Shown here: positions 25,057 through 32,050 of the stretch, piece by piece | Layout: every line of letters starts with the position of its first letter | Position numbering within the stretch: the stretch's first letter is position 1 | From: Longimicrobium sp. | GTDB lineage: Bacteria > Gemmatimonadota > Gemmatimonadetes > Longimicrobiales > Longimicrobiaceae | Assembly (NCBI GenBank): GCA_036389135.1 | Contig: DASVQP010000062.1 | Coordinates: 1-54,337 of the forward strand | Length of the DNA: 54,337 nucleotides | Direction of reading: 5' to 3' | Program-made: the position numbers and the translations under genes | Notes under the pieces: model-generated | Databases searched by the model: none | The model's input: only the letters and a program-made list of their open reading frames with translations | What the model was told of the DNA's origin: nothing

Positions 25057-26031
25057 TCAGGGCACCAGGTACGTCTCGTGGTACCGCACCGTGTTGGGAT
25101 CGAAGTACGTACAGCTCCCCTGCCACGGCGTCGTGATCGCCTTGCCCACGATGGACCGCCCGTACTTCACCCCGATCCCCGCCGTGGACGACGAGCCGTA
25201 GCCCGTGCCGTTGCAGAGGCTCTGGCCCCACCGGCCGGCCGGATCGTTCATCGTGTAGTTGGTGCCGTCGTTGCCGATCAGCAGCATCACGTGGCCAGAG
25301 CTGGTGAACTTGCCGTGGATGATGACGGGCCGCCCCTTGTTGAGCTCGGCCTCCATCTCGGGGACCGAGCCGGTCTCCATGTGCACCCGGATGCGCTGCT
25401 TGAGCCCGGCGCGGGCGGCCAGCTTGTTGAAGATCGTGTCGAACTTGAACTCGTCCTGCGACAGCTTGCGGAACTCGGTGTAGATCTGGTCCGGCGTGTA
25501 GTTGGCCCCGTAGTACTTCAGGAGCATCGCCATGGTGGTGTTGGCGCAGGTGGCGCCTGGCTCGTACGTGTTGGCGTACTGGTAGAAGTACGGCACGTTG
25601 GGCACCAGGTCCGCGATGGTGATGTCCTTGTAGAAGCCCGCCACCTGCGTGCCCGCCGAGTTGTAGCCGCGCAGATAGATGCGCCGCACCCCCACGCCGC
25701 TGAACTTGTACTTCACGGGGAAGAAGTTCGCGCGGTCCGTGCTGGAGCCCAGCAGGTACGTGCCGTCGGCGAAGTACTTCACCGTCACGATGTCGCTGGT
25801 CGCGTCCGCCTTGAAGGTCACCGGGTTGGTGGCGTAGTTCCCCGTGGGGAAGACCCAGGCGACCGTCGCGGTGCCGGCGAGCGTCTTCGACGGCGCCTCG
25901 GGCGCGGTGATCCGCGATCCGCTTCCGTCGCAGGCCGGGAGGGAGGCGAGTACGGCGAGGAGCGCCAGGCCGCGCAGCGCGCGTCCCCCGCGGGTGGATC
26001 CCAGCGCCTTCCCGGATTGTGGATAGTTCAT
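25057..26031 (-). CDS. C39-like (papain-fold) peptidase lipoprotein
   Basis: A 324-residue protein with a signal peptide ending LLAVLASLPAC (C34 lipobox). Residues 45-135 form a beta-rich region (TLAGTATVAWVFPTGNYATN), perhaps an Ig-like domain. The C-terminal half is a C39-type cysteine peptidase: NVPYFYQYANTYEPGATC with the likely nucleophile about residue 161 (GATCANTTMAM), SSGHVMLLIGNDG with the His, and MNDPAGRWG with the Asn/Asp. It probably works at the cell surface; the substrate is unknown. Its upstream region has the same direct-repeat box as the amidase gene at 27432. Confidence 0.82.
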   Translation of the reverse strand: MNYPQSGKALGSTRGGRALRGLALLAVLASLPACDGSGSRITAPEAPSKTLAGTATVAWVFPTGNYATNPVTFKADATSDIVTVKYFADGTYLLGSSTDRANFFPVKYKFSGVGVRRIYLRGYNSAGTQVAGFYKDITIADLVPNVPYFYQYANTYEPGATCANTTMAMLLKYYGANYTPDQIYTEFRKLSQDEFKFDTIFNKLAARAGLKQRIRVHMETGSVPEMEAELNKGRPVIIHGKFTSSGHVMLLIGNDGTNYTMNDPAGRWGQSLCNGTGYGSSSTAGIGVKYGRSIVGKAITTPWQGSCTYFDPNTVRYHETYLVP

Positions 26032-26082
26032 ACGGTTCCCGGCAGTTCAGGTGGCGGAACGCTTCGGTGGGATCGTGTGTGA

Positions 26083-26106
26083 GGGAATATCCATACCGGA
26101 AAAGGG
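26083..26106 (-). promoter_or_regulatory. Conserved ATATCC box upstream of the C39-like gene
   Basis: GGGAATATCCATACCGGAAA (plus-strand reading) is matched by GGGAATATCCGTACCGAAAA at 29217-29236, upstream of the amidase gene. Both lie 50-75 bases from the start codon. Promoter or leader element; exact role unknown. Confidence 0.5.
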
Positions 26107-26217
26107 ATGGGAAAGCGCGTTTGCCGGCTGCCCATCCAACCCCCTGCGCCGCAACGGGATCGGCCCACGCGCAGCCGCCTCGCGGCGCGCGCGCTGATTT
26201 TCCGCGCCGGAGCAATA

Positions 26218-26242
26218 TGGTGCGATCCGCACAGATTGGTGC
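26218..26242 (-). promoter_or_regulatory. TGGTGC direct-repeat box, copy 1
   Basis: Two TGGTGC hexamers (26218-26223 and 26237-26242) are spaced 19 bases start to start. The same pair with the same spacing occurs at 29353-29377. The distance from the box to the ATATCC element is 135 bases here and 136 in the other copy. Confidence 0.55.
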
Positions 26243-26269
26243 ATGCCGGCCCGTCCACAGCCCACCGCT

Positions 26270-27343
26270 TCAGGGAGCCCAGACGGGGTCGAAGTCGTCG
26301 CCGTCGGCGTTCGTCAGGCGAGTGGGGCGCGATCCATCGGCGCGGGCCAGGTAAAGCTCCGCGTTGCCATCGCGCGTGGATACGAAAGCCAGGTAGCGGC
26401 CGTCGCGCGACCACGCGGGGGTGTCGTCACCGCCCTTTGCGCCCGCATGGACCTCGCGGACGCGCACGCCGTCCTGGATGCGGATGCGCGCGGGCTGGCC
26501 CGAGCGCTTCAGCACGTAGGCGATGCGTCCGTCGGGCGACCACACGGGCTGCGCCTCGACGGTGCCGGGAAGGGTGTCCTCGCGCGTCAGGCGCCGCTGG
26601 TTCCCGCCATCCGCATCCATCACCCAGAGCCGGTCCGCGCCCTGGCGGTCGCTCACGAAGACGATGCGCCTGCCGTCCGGCGACCAGCGCGCGCCCCAGT
26701 GGTCGCGCGCGTCGTGCGTGAGCCGCTCGGGCGCGCTCCCGTCCGCGCGCATGCGAAAGATCTGCAGCCCATCGCGCGTGCGGCTGCTGTGGAAGATCAC
26801 CCACTCGCCAGACGGGGAGACCTCGGGCGAGTAGTTGCCTTCCGGATTGTCGGTGAGGCGCACCGGAGCGCCGCCATCGCGGCTGGCGCGGTACAGGTCG
26901 CGGAAGCTGGCCGAGTCGCTCTCGTACACCACCCATCGTCCGTCGCGCGACCAGCTCGGGCTGCGCACCCGGACGCCGCGGGCCCCCACCGGCCGCGCCG
27001 CGCCGCCCGCCAGCGGCACCACCACGAGCTGCGACAGCCGCACCGCCGCCGACAGCCGCCGCGCCGCCACCCCCACCATCTCCCGCCCGTCGGGCGAGAG
27101 CGGGCCCGTGAAGTCGTCGACCTCGGGGCTGTTCGTCATCCGCAGGAGCGGCGTGCCGGTGGGCCGGATCCGGTACAGCTCCGCGTTCCCGTGCCGCTTC
27201 GACGAGAAGACGATGCTCCCCGCAATCTTCGCCCGCTCCGCGACCGACAGCGTGTCCCCCGCCCCCGCCACCCGCGTCTTCAGCTCGCCGCCCCCGCAGG
27301 CCGCCACGATCAGCGCGGCGAGAACGACGAACGGCAGCCTCAC
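26270..27343 (-). CDS. PD40/TolB-like beta-propeller lipoprotein
   Basis: A 357-residue lipoprotein. VRLPFVVLAALIVAAC ends in a lipobox with C16. The rest carries about six PD40/WD40-like repeats of the form P-x-W-S-x-D-G-R-x-I-x-F-x-S (PSWSRDGRWVVYES, ARWSPDGRRIVFVSDR, PVWSPDGRIAYVLKR, PAWSRDGRYLAFVSTRDGNA), as in the TolB propeller. It is probably periplasmic-facing or surface-exposed and binds an unknown partner. The only start that keeps the signal peptide close to the N-terminus is GTG 27343, and this lies inside the arm of a CACAGAG repeat (CTCTGTGTGAGGC). Confidence 0.85.
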   Translation of the reverse strand: MRLPFVVLAALIVAACGGGELKTRVAGAGDTLSVAERAKIAGSIVFSSKRHGNAELYRIRPTGTPLLRMTNSPEVDDFTGPLSPDGREMVGVAARRLSAAVRLSQLVVVPLAGGAARPVGARGVRVRSPSWSRDGRWVVYESDSASFRDLYRASRDGGAPVRLTDNPEGNYSPEVSPSGEWVIFHSSRTRDGLQIFRMRADGSAPERLTHDARDHWGARWSPDGRRIVFVSDRQGADRLWVMDADGGNQRRLTREDTLPGTVEAQPVWSPDGRIAYVLKRSGQPARIRIQDGVRVREVHAGAKGGDDTPAWSRDGRYLAFVSTRDGNAELYLARADGSRPTRLTNADGDDFDPVWAP

Positions 27344-27427
27344 ACAGAGCCACAGAGAGAGGGGCGAGAACAACAGAAGATGTTCTTCCGTGCCTTGCAG
27401 TTCCCTCTGTGCCCTCTGTGTGAGGCT
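27338..27427. repeat. CACAGAG-family dispersed inverted repeat overlapping a start codon
   Basis: Arms CCTCACACAGAGCCACAGAG and CTGTGCCCTCTGTGTGAGG. On the minus strand it fills the 88-base space between the amidase stop and the PD40 gene and supplies that gene's GTG. Confidence 0.85.
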
Positions 27428-27431
27428 GTTT

Positions 27432-29144
27432 TCACTGCATGCGCACAGCATCGGCGATGATGGTGCCGGCCGCGGTGGTGTAGCGCGAGATGTACACCTT
27501 GTTCCACCCGGCAGTGAAGGCGTACGTCCCGATCGTGTTCCACTTGCCGCCGTTGAGCGTCTGGTTGACGTTCAGCCGGCCGAGCTCCGTACCCGCGGCG
27601 TTGTAGCTGATGACCGGCACCGACGTGGACCGGTTCGTCCCCGCCGTCCACCAGAACGACACGGTCTTGGTGGCCGCGGCGGGGAGGTAGAACCAGAACG
27701 TCGCGCCGTCCGTCACCGGCGAGGCGGAGACGTAGCGGTAGTCCGTCTTGTACTTGTCCGTGGCGCTGGTGCCGGTGCTCCAGCTGGTGGAAGCCTCGAA
27801 ACGCCCGCGCACCGCGTCGCGGTCCGTGTCGTTCAGGTTGTACGTGGCGTTGTTGTCCACCAGCACCACGTCCTCGCGCGCGCGGCACTGGCGCACCTGG
27901 TCCATGAAGCTGGCCCAGCTGAAGCCCGCACCCGGGTCCTCCAGGTACTCGCGCCCGTTGATGCCGGTCGCCGGGTCGCCGTCCAGGTTGCCGCGCCGGC
28001 TCTCGGAGACGTCCGCGTGCCCGATGATGTGCTGGCGGTCCACCGGAAGGCGGTTGTCGCGCGTGATGTCGCACACCAGCGCGGCCGTGCGGCTGAGCTG
28101 CGCGGCGGGGCGCGTCTGCCGCCCGTCGCCCGCCTGCTCGATGCCGATGGTGAAGCCGTTCACCCAGCGGTTGGCGAACTCGGCGCAGTGGATCTCGTTC
28201 TCCGGCAGGATGCTGGCGTTGTTGGCGCAGTCGTAGTTGGGGCTCCCGGCGTGGTGCGCGGCCGAGTCCTCCGTCACCATCTGCGACACCTCCACGTAGC
28301 CGGAGGCGTTGACCGCGTCGTCCACCACGTAGTGCGCGCTGCTGTTGCCGGTGTTCGCGCGGTCGGTGGAGAGCCAGCTTCGGCACCCCGTGTAGCTGCT
28401 GTACGAGTACGTGCCGCAGATGTGCACCACCACCATGTGCAGCGGGGTCGGGCGCGGCTGCATGCGGTTGCCGCCGGTGCCCTCGTCGTCCAGCGCCGGC
28501 CACGACACCGTGCCCGCGACCGGCCAGTCCGGCGCCAGCGCGGCGGACGAGACGCTCGCCGAACGCTGGAACGCGGGGCGCCCCACCTGCTGGCCGGGAA
28601 GCGTGGCGCGCAGCTGCGTGTTGCTCGCCTGTACCCCGTTGCGCAGCGTGGCGTAGACGCGGTCGTGCACGTACACGGACTGGCTGCGCTCGTCGCCCAG
28701 GCTGGCGTAGCGTGCGACGGCCGGCGCCCAGCCCGCCAGGTCCGGCCCGCTCACCCCCAGCTCCTGCCCGTAGTGCGCCAGCAGCGCCGCCCCCGCGCGG
28801 ATCCCCGACTCCACGTCCGTGTCGATCTTCTCCGCGGGCACCCCGGCGAGGCGCGCGGCAAGTGGGACCTGGTGCGCATCGAGACCCATGACGCCGTGCT
28901 GGAACGGAGCGTCGCTCTCGTGGCCCGGTTCGCCCACGGACCAGCGGGTCTCCTCGTAGCTGACGGCCTTGAGGAGGTCGGCGCGCACCCCGAACTCCGC
29001 CGCCGCCCGCGCGAACATCGCGTCGAGCTGCGTGCGGGCCGGCGCGTCCGTCCCAGGCGACTTCACGCTTGGGTTGATGACTTCGTCCTGGCAGCCCGCC
29101 AGGAGCGCGAACGCACCCAGCGCCGCAATGTGTCGGAAACGCAT
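27432..29144 (-). CDS. N-acetylmuramoyl-L-alanine amidase lipoprotein with extra domains
   Basis: A 570-residue protein. MRFRHIAALGAFALLAGC has a lipobox (C18). Residues about 40-160 resemble a lysozyme-like/transglycosylase fold (LLKAVSYEETRWSVGEPG, GVMGLDAHQVPLAARLAGVP). Residues about 220-380 are an Amidase_2 domain with metal-ligand His residues (HMVVVHICGTYSYSSYTGCR, SAHYVVDDAVNASGYVEVSQ, EDSAAHHAG, HIIGHADVSESRRGN). The last 140 residues form a beta-sandwich (FWFYLPAAATKTVSFWWTAG), like Golvesin/carbohydrate-binding modules. It should cleave the amide between muramic acid and the stem peptide. The ATG has AAGGTG upstream. Confidence 0.87.
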   Translation of the reverse strand: MRFRHIAALGAFALLAGCQDEVINPSVKSPGTDAPARTQLDAMFARAAAEFGVRADLLKAVSYEETRWSVGEPGHESDAPFQHGVMGLDAHQVPLAARLAGVPAEKIDTDVESGIRAGAALLAHYGQELGVSGPDLAGWAPAVARYASLGDERSQSVYVHDRVYATLRNGVQASNTQLRATLPGQQVGRPAFQRSASVSSAALAPDWPVAGTVSWPALDDEGTGGNRMQPRPTPLHMVVVHICGTYSYSSYTGCRSWLSTDRANTGNSSAHYVVDDAVNASGYVEVSQMVTEDSAAHHAGSPNYDCANNASILPENEIHCAEFANRWVNGFTIGIEQAGDGRQTRPAAQLSRTAALVCDITRDNRLPVDRQHIIGHADVSESRRGNLDGDPATGINGREYLEDPGAGFSWASFMDQVRQCRAREDVVLVDNNATYNLNDTDRDAVRGRFEASTSWSTGTSATDKYKTDYRYVSASPVTDGATFWFYLPAAATKTVSFWWTAGTNRSTSVPVISYNAAGTELGRLNVNQTLNGGKWNTIGTYAFTAGWNKVYISRYTTAAGTIIADAVRMQ

Positions 29145-29216
29145 GGAGCGCACCTTGGATGTGGAGAGTGAGCGGCCGGCTCCCGTCCGGAACGCCCGGG
29201 GGGGAAGGGGGAGCAG

Positions 29217-29240
29217 GGGAATATCCGTACCGAAAACGTG
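29217..29240 (-). promoter_or_regulatory. Conserved ATATCC box upstream of the amidase gene
   Basis: Second copy of the GGGAATATCC-N-TACCG element found upstream of the C39-like gene, 73-96 bases from the ATG at 29144. Confidence 0.5.
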
Positions 29241-29352
29241 CGCAGCCCGATGCCCGCGTCCCCACTCAGGCAAGTGTCTGCGGCTCAACAAGATCGATCA
29301 AACCGGACTCGCTCCTATATCCCAGCCTCCCAGTCCCGCAACCGTTTCGAAT

Positions 29353-29377
29353 TGGTGCGCATCGCCCAATCTGGTGC
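29353..29377 (-). promoter_or_regulatory. TGGTGC direct-repeat box, copy 2
   Basis: TGGTGC at 29353-29358 and 29372-29377, 19 bases apart, as in copy 1. This suggests a shared regulator of the two surface-hydrolase genes. The gap 29145-29571 otherwise holds a CACAGAG repeat and no gene. Confidence 0.55.
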
Positions 29378-29396
29378 AGCGCGGACGACGAACAGC

Positions 29397-29476
29397 ATCA
29401 CACGGAGGCCACAGAGGGAACTGCAAGCCACAGAGAAAAACTCCTTGCTGTTCTCTCTGTGGCTCTGTGTGAGGCC
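29397..29476. repeat. CACAGAG-family dispersed inverted repeat
   Basis: Arms ATCACACGGAGGCCACAGAG and CTCTGTGGCTCTGTGTGAGG. Lies between the divergent amidase and 29572 genes. Confidence 0.85.
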
Positions 29477-29571
29477 GCTGTTCCCTCTGACCCCTTTCGG
29501 AAGCTCGTTCACCCGTTAAAGTGTCTGCGTGCTCCGCGACGGCGGGGCGCAGGAACCATCGGGAGAGAACA

Positions 29572-29955
29572 ATGACCGAGCCGTTCGAGCAGCGGTACGA
29601 AGACGTGTTGCAGAACATCGAGGCCCCCATCGTCGAGCTCTACCGCGCCGACCCGGCGCTCGTGGACTACGAGGTGGATTCCGGCCTCGGAGCGCTGATC
29701 GCGCACTACACGGCCGAGCTACAGGGCCGCCCGCCGCCGGGTGCCCCCTCGGATGCGAACCGGCGGCTCGTGTTCGAGGCGGTGCTGGAGGCGTGCGAGT
29801 GGCGGCTTGGACGCGGCCCGGACGCCGGCGGCGAGCTGAATACCACAGAGGAGATCATCGCCTGCCTGAAGCGCGTGCGGAAGTCGGCGCAGCGCTGGAC
29901 CAAGCGCGGGGGACGCCAGGGCTACCTCACCTTCGTCTCCCGCTTCATCCCGTAG
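29572..29955 (+). CDS. Conserved hypothetical protein
   Basis: A 127-residue, soluble, mainly helical protein. Visible landmarks are YEDVLQNIEAPIVELYRADP, ALIAHYTAELQGR and a conserved-looking basic C-terminus, CLKRVRKSAQRWTKRGGRQG then YLTFVSRFIP. From memory similar proteins occur in cyanobacteria and Chloroflexota, but no function is known. The ATG has GGGAGAG upstream. No signal peptide or membrane segment. A GC-rich hairpin follows the gene. Confidence 0.75.
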   Translation: MTEPFEQRYEDVLQNIEAPIVELYRADPALVDYEVDSGLGALIAHYTAELQGRPPPGAPSDANRRLVFEAVLEACEWRLGRGPDAGGELNTTEEIIACLKRVRKSAQRWTKRGGRQGYLTFVSRFIP

Positions 29956-30020
29956 TCGCGGCCCCTCCTCCGTTTTCGGGCCCTGCGCTTCGCCCGCGTG
30001 CCCTATTTACGAACAGCGGT

Positions 30021-30070
30021 CCTCACACGGAGGCGCGGAGAGAGCTTCTCCGCGCCTCCGCGTCTTTGCG
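30021..30070. repeat. GC-rich variant of the CACAGAG repeat, likely terminator
   Basis: CCTCACACGGAGGCGCGGAG pairs with CTCCGCGCCTCCGCGT across a short loop. It follows the gene ending at 29955 and probably ends its transcript. The rest of the gap to 30257 shows nothing coding. Confidence 0.65.
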
Positions 30071-30257
30071 CGCCAACCACCTCCGTGACGAAAAAGGCGC
30101 GCCGCAGACCGCAATGGGACACCGCGCAAACCGATGTGGGAGGCACACTTGCAAGTCGCTGGTGTGCGGCGCGGGTTCTGCCTATGTTCGGGCAGCCTTG
30201 TAAAGCTGCGGAGCGAAATCCAGCCTACACGCGAGCCTTGAATCGGAGAATGCCGAA

Positions 30258-30470
30258 ATGGAGAACCAGACGGGGACGGAGAGCGAAGCGACGCTGGATC
30301 AGTGGGAGCTACAGCGGCTCCGGCGCAACGAGCGGCTAATCGCCGCCGGAATACGCCCGCCGTCCTGCCACCCCTGGCCCCCGCCGGAATTCGAGACGCT
30401 CAAGCCGCGCTTCTACCGCGTGCGACGGCTGTGGTGGCCTGTACGCAGATACCTGCGGCGTTTTTTGTGA
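30258..30470 (+). CDS. Small protein, candidate antitoxin of the PIN module
   Basis: A 70-residue protein, acidic at the N-terminus (MENQTGTESEATLDQWELQ) and basic/aromatic at the C-terminus (FYRVRRLWWPVRRYLRRFL). It has GGAG upstream of the ATG. Its TGA overlaps the GTG start of the PIN-domain gene (GTGA, 30467-30470), the position normally held by a VapB-type antitoxin. It has no recognisable AbrB, RHH or Phd fold, so the role is inferred only from position. Confidence 0.6.
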   Translation: MENQTGTESEATLDQWELQRLRRNERLIAAGIRPPSCHPWPPPEFETLKPRFYRVRRLWWPVRRYLRRFL

Positions 30471-30967
30471 TCTTGTTCCTCGACGCCAGCGCGCTCGTGA
30501 AGCTTTACCACGATGAGACTGGCGCTGAAACCATGCGTGAGCTGTTCCAACGGCGTGACCTAAAGGGTTCCTTCTTCGTGTCCGAACTCGTGGCGCTGGA
30601 GGTGGTGGTACGCCTTACCAGGGGCGCCAGGGCGGGCGGACGAATGACGCGCCGTAGGCTCGGCCGTTTGTTGAAAGCGCACGCGGATCACCGTCGCACA
30701 TATCTCACCGTCCTTGGGGTCGAGACGGAGTTGGTCGGAGAGGCCGAGTCCATTGCTATCGAATACAGTGACTCCGGTGCGGGTACGCTCGACCTGCTCC
30801 ACACCGCGTCAGCCAGGCAGGCGCGAGAGATCGCCAACGAGCCGCTCGTGTTCGTTGCCGCGGACCGCAAGCTGCGATCTCTAGCGGAGCGGATCGGCTT
30901 CCGGACCTTCGATCCAGAGAACGGTGATCCGACACTGCTCTCACCTTCCCGCCCGGTCGCGGAATGA
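30467..30967 (+). CDS. PIN-domain ribonuclease (VapC-like toxin)
   Basis: A 166-residue protein with the PIN acidic residues in order: D6 in LFLDASALVKLY, E40/E45 in VSELVALEVVVRL, D109 in GTLDLLHTASA and D133 in VAADRKL. VapC toxins of this type cut tRNA or rRNA; the target here is unknown. The GTG start overlaps the stop of the 70-residue gene, and the stop overlaps the ATG of the alpha/beta hydrolase (ATGA), so the three form one tightly coupled unit. Confidence 0.87.
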   Translation: MILFLDASALVKLYHDETGAETMRELFQRRDLKGSFFVSELVALEVVVRLTRGARAGGRMTRRRLGRLLKAHADHRRTYLTVLGVETELVGEAESIAIEYSDSGAGTLDLLHTASARQAREIANEPLVFVAADRKLRSLAERIGFRTFDPENGDPTLLSPSRPVAE

Positions 30968-31749
30968 CGCTTTCGATGGTGGCGGGCGGCCGGCGGCTGG
31001 AGTACGCGTGGATCGGCCCGGGGCCGGAGGCCGCGCCGACGCTCGTGTTCCTTCACGAGGGGCTCGGATCGCTGGCGGGGTGGCGCGACTTTCCCGCGGC
31101 GCTGGCGGCGGCGACCGGGTTCGGTGCGCTGGTCTACAGCCGCGCCGGGTATGGCGGATCGGGCCCCGCCAGGCTGCCGCGCACCGTCCGCTTCATGCAC
31201 GACGAGGCCGAGGTGCTGGGGGAGGTGCTGGATGCGGCCCGGGTGCGCGACGCGGTGCTGGTGGGGCACAGCGACGGCGCATCCATCGCCATCATCCACG
31301 CGGGGAGCGCGGGCGGCACCCGCGTACGCGCGCTGGTGCTGGAGGCGCCGCACGTCTTCACCGAGCCGGAGGGGCTGGCGAGCATCGCCCGCATCGCGGG
31401 TACGTACCGCACCACCGACCTCCCCCGGCGCCTGGCGAAGTACCACGGTGACAACACGGAGGGCGCGTTCTGGGGATGGAACCGCGTGTGGCTGCACCCG
31501 GAGTTCCGCGCCTGGAACATCGAGGAGTACCTGGGCTCCATCCGCGTCCCCACCCTCGTCATCCAGGGTGAGGACGACGAGTACGGGACGATGCGCCAGG
31601 TGGAGGCAATCCAGCGCCAGCTCGCCGGCCCCGCCGAGATCCTCGTCCTCCCCAACTGCGGCCACGCGCCGCACCGCGACCAGCGCGAGCGGGTGCTGGC
31701 GGAGATGGCGCGGTTCGTCCAGGAGCGCGTGGGTGCGCGTCCGGGGTAG
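30964..31749 (+). CDS. Alpha/beta hydrolase
   Basis: A 261-residue soluble enzyme. The oxyanion region is LVFLHEGLGSLAGW and the nucleophile elbow is VGHSDGAS (S103). The acid is in QGEDDEYG (about 202) and the His is in CGHAPHRD (about 234). It has the general features of esterases and lactonases of the alpha/beta fold; the substrate is unknown. The start overlaps the PIN gene by 4 bases, which is an odd partner for a toxin and may be a chance operon. A nested repeat follows the gene. Confidence 0.88.
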   Translation: MTLSMVAGGRRLEYAWIGPGPEAAPTLVFLHEGLGSLAGWRDFPAALAAATGFGALVYSRAGYGGSGPARLPRTVRFMHDEAEVLGEVLDAARVRDAVLVGHSDGASIAIIHAGSAGGTRVRALVLEAPHVFTEPEGLASIARIAGTYRTTDLPRRLAKYHGDNTEGAFWGWNRVWLHPEFRAWNIEEYLGSIRVPTLVIQGEDDEYGTMRQVEAIQRQLAGPAEILVLPNCGHAPHRDQRERVLAEMARFVQERVGARPG

Positions 31750-31750
31750 T

Positions 31751-31925
31751 CTCACGCAGAGGCGCGGAGACGCGGAGAGAACAACAGAAACAGCCTCACA
31801 CAGAGAACACAGAGGGAACTGCAAGCCACAGGGAAAAAGCCTTTCAGTTGTTCTCCTCTGTGGCTCTGTGTCTCTGAGCCATGCAGTTGCCGTTCTCTCC
31901 TGCGTCTCCGCGCCTCTGCGTGAGA
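31751..31925. repeat. CACAGAG-family repeat with a second copy inserted inside
   Basis: The outer arms are CTCACGCAGAGGCGCGGAGA and CGTCTCCGCGCCTCTGCGTG, matching the single copy at 47825. Between them, 31793-31880 is another family member (GCCTCACACAGAGAACACAG to TGTGGCTCTGTGTCTCTGAG). It fills the 301-base gap between the hydrolase and XPB genes; no gene is seen there. Confidence 0.8.
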
Positions 31926-32050
31926 CCCGCCGTTCGTGCGCCCAAAGTGAACAGAGGCTTCCGCCCGCGCGGCTTACTCGATAGAATCCGCTCCGTTCCG
32001 GGCGCTCCGTGCGGGTGCCGCGAGAGATGAGAGCCTGAGCAGGGATACAG

